A DNA stretch of 64,000 bases from Burkholderiales bacterium (GTDB taxonomy: Bacteria; Pseudomonadota; Gammaproteobacteria; Burkholderiales; Burkholderiaceae_C), in assembly GCA_016223165.1 (NCBI GenBank), contig JACRPO010000020.1:62001-126000 (forward strand), read 5' to 3'. The position numbers and the translations under genes were made by a program. Numbering within the stretch: position 1 is the first letter of the stretch; each line of letters opens with the position of its first letter. Shown piece by piece: positions 63,638 through 64,000 of this stretch. The notes beneath the pieces are model-generated. The model was not told the origin of the DNA, searched no databases, and worked only from the letters and a program-made list of their open reading frames with translations.

Positions 63638-64000
63638 ATGCGCCTGCTGATCGTCAAGACCTCGTCGATGGGCGACGTCGTGCATGCGCTGCCGGTGGTG
63701 GCCGACGTGCTGCGCCATCATCCCGGCGCCACCATCGAGTGGCTGGTCGAGGCCGCCTACGCCGCCATCCCGCAGCTGCATCCGGGCGTGCAGCGGGTGC
63801 TGTCGGTCTCGTGGCGCAAGTGGCGGCGCGCGCTGCTCGCCGGCGCCACCTGGCAGGCGATGCGCGAGCTGCGCGGCGAACTGCAGCGCGAGCCCTACGA
63901 TCTCGTGCTCGACCTGCAGGGGCTCTTGAAGAGCGCCCTCTGGGCGCGCCAGGCGCGCGGGCCGGTGGCCGGCTACGACCGCAAGAGCGCGCGCGAGCCC
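63638..64000 (+). CDS. waaC: LPS heptosyltransferase I (3' end beyond the window)
   Basis: First 121 codons of a GT9 heptosyltransferase that adds the first heptose to Kdo of the LPS inner core. The start MRLLIVKTSSMGDVVHALPV and IEWLVEAAYAAIPQLHPGV and LVLDLQGLLKSALWAR are characteristic of WaaC. A GAGG ribosome site lies just before the ATG. The C-terminal donor-binding half lies outside the window. Confidence 0.9.
   Translation, partial: MRLLIVKTSSMGDVVHALPVVADVLRHHPGATIEWLVEAAYAAIPQLHPGVQRVLSVSWRKWRRALLAGATWQAMRELRGELQREPYDLVLDLQGLLKSALWARQARGPVAGYDRKSAREP

Overview
ORGANISM. The window is about 70% GC and almost fully coding, with many ATGA/GTGA start-stop overlaps. The gene content fits a beta-proteobacterium of the order Burkholderiales (Rubrivivax/Methylibium/Leptothrix-like): a LivKHMGF importer, SelO, BolA next to a secreted parvulin, a DUF4148-like TGEDSG protein, tesA/ybbA, and a long acyl-CoA operon. 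That placement comes from family resemblance, not a database search. I see no tRNA, rRNA, CRISPR array, insertion sequence or prophage, so this reads as core and mildly accessory chromosome. || LAYOUT. 0-11.9 kb: 3' part of a gamma-glutamyltransferase, an EamA transporter, an SDR lacking its catalytic Tyr/Lys, a lipoprotein sugar dehydrogenase, KDG kinase, two small DUF genes, a quinone oxidoreductase, a secreted TPR-CHAT protease-like protein, a parvulin and BolA. 11.9-18.9 kb: SelO, then livKHMGF with a terminator-like hairpin after livK. 18.9-22.8 kb: an operon of LuxR-type response regulator, OYE-family flavin oxidoreductase and membrane hybrid histidine kinase. 23.1-24.3 kb: two small exported proteins built from internal repeats. 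24.4-32.3 kb: the most unusual part, described next. 32.5-46.7 kb: a 12-gene acyl-CoA catabolic operon on the + strand, headed by a TetR-type palindrome and including a haloalkane dehalogenase. 46.7-49.5 kb: ligA and def. 49.5-61.5 kb: a crotonase, a FecR/DUF6600 protein, tesA/ybbA, an alpha/beta hydrolase, dnaE, a Pro-rich secreted protein, a patatin and a ComEA-like HhH protein. 61.6-64 kb: LPS-core genes (two GT9 glycosyltransferases and DUF4254), the last cut by the window end. || CANDIDATE NEW SYSTEM. Between 24.4 and 32.3 kb lie a RibD-C/DHFR-like reductase, a SAM methyltransferase, a GT4 glycosyltransferase, a PTPS/QueD-fold protein without the usual catalytic residues, a zinc-ligand-poor MDR dehydrogenase, a membrane protein fusing an intact CDP-alcohol phosphatidyltransferase motif to an alkaline-phosphatase-superfamily domain, and an FkbM methyltransferase. 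Together they resemble a biosynthetic island for a reduced, methylated and glycosylated pterin-like small molecule, possibly linked to a phospho-alcohol lipid. The chemistry is my inference. What I see directly is the co-location, the altered active sites and the interlocked gene ends.
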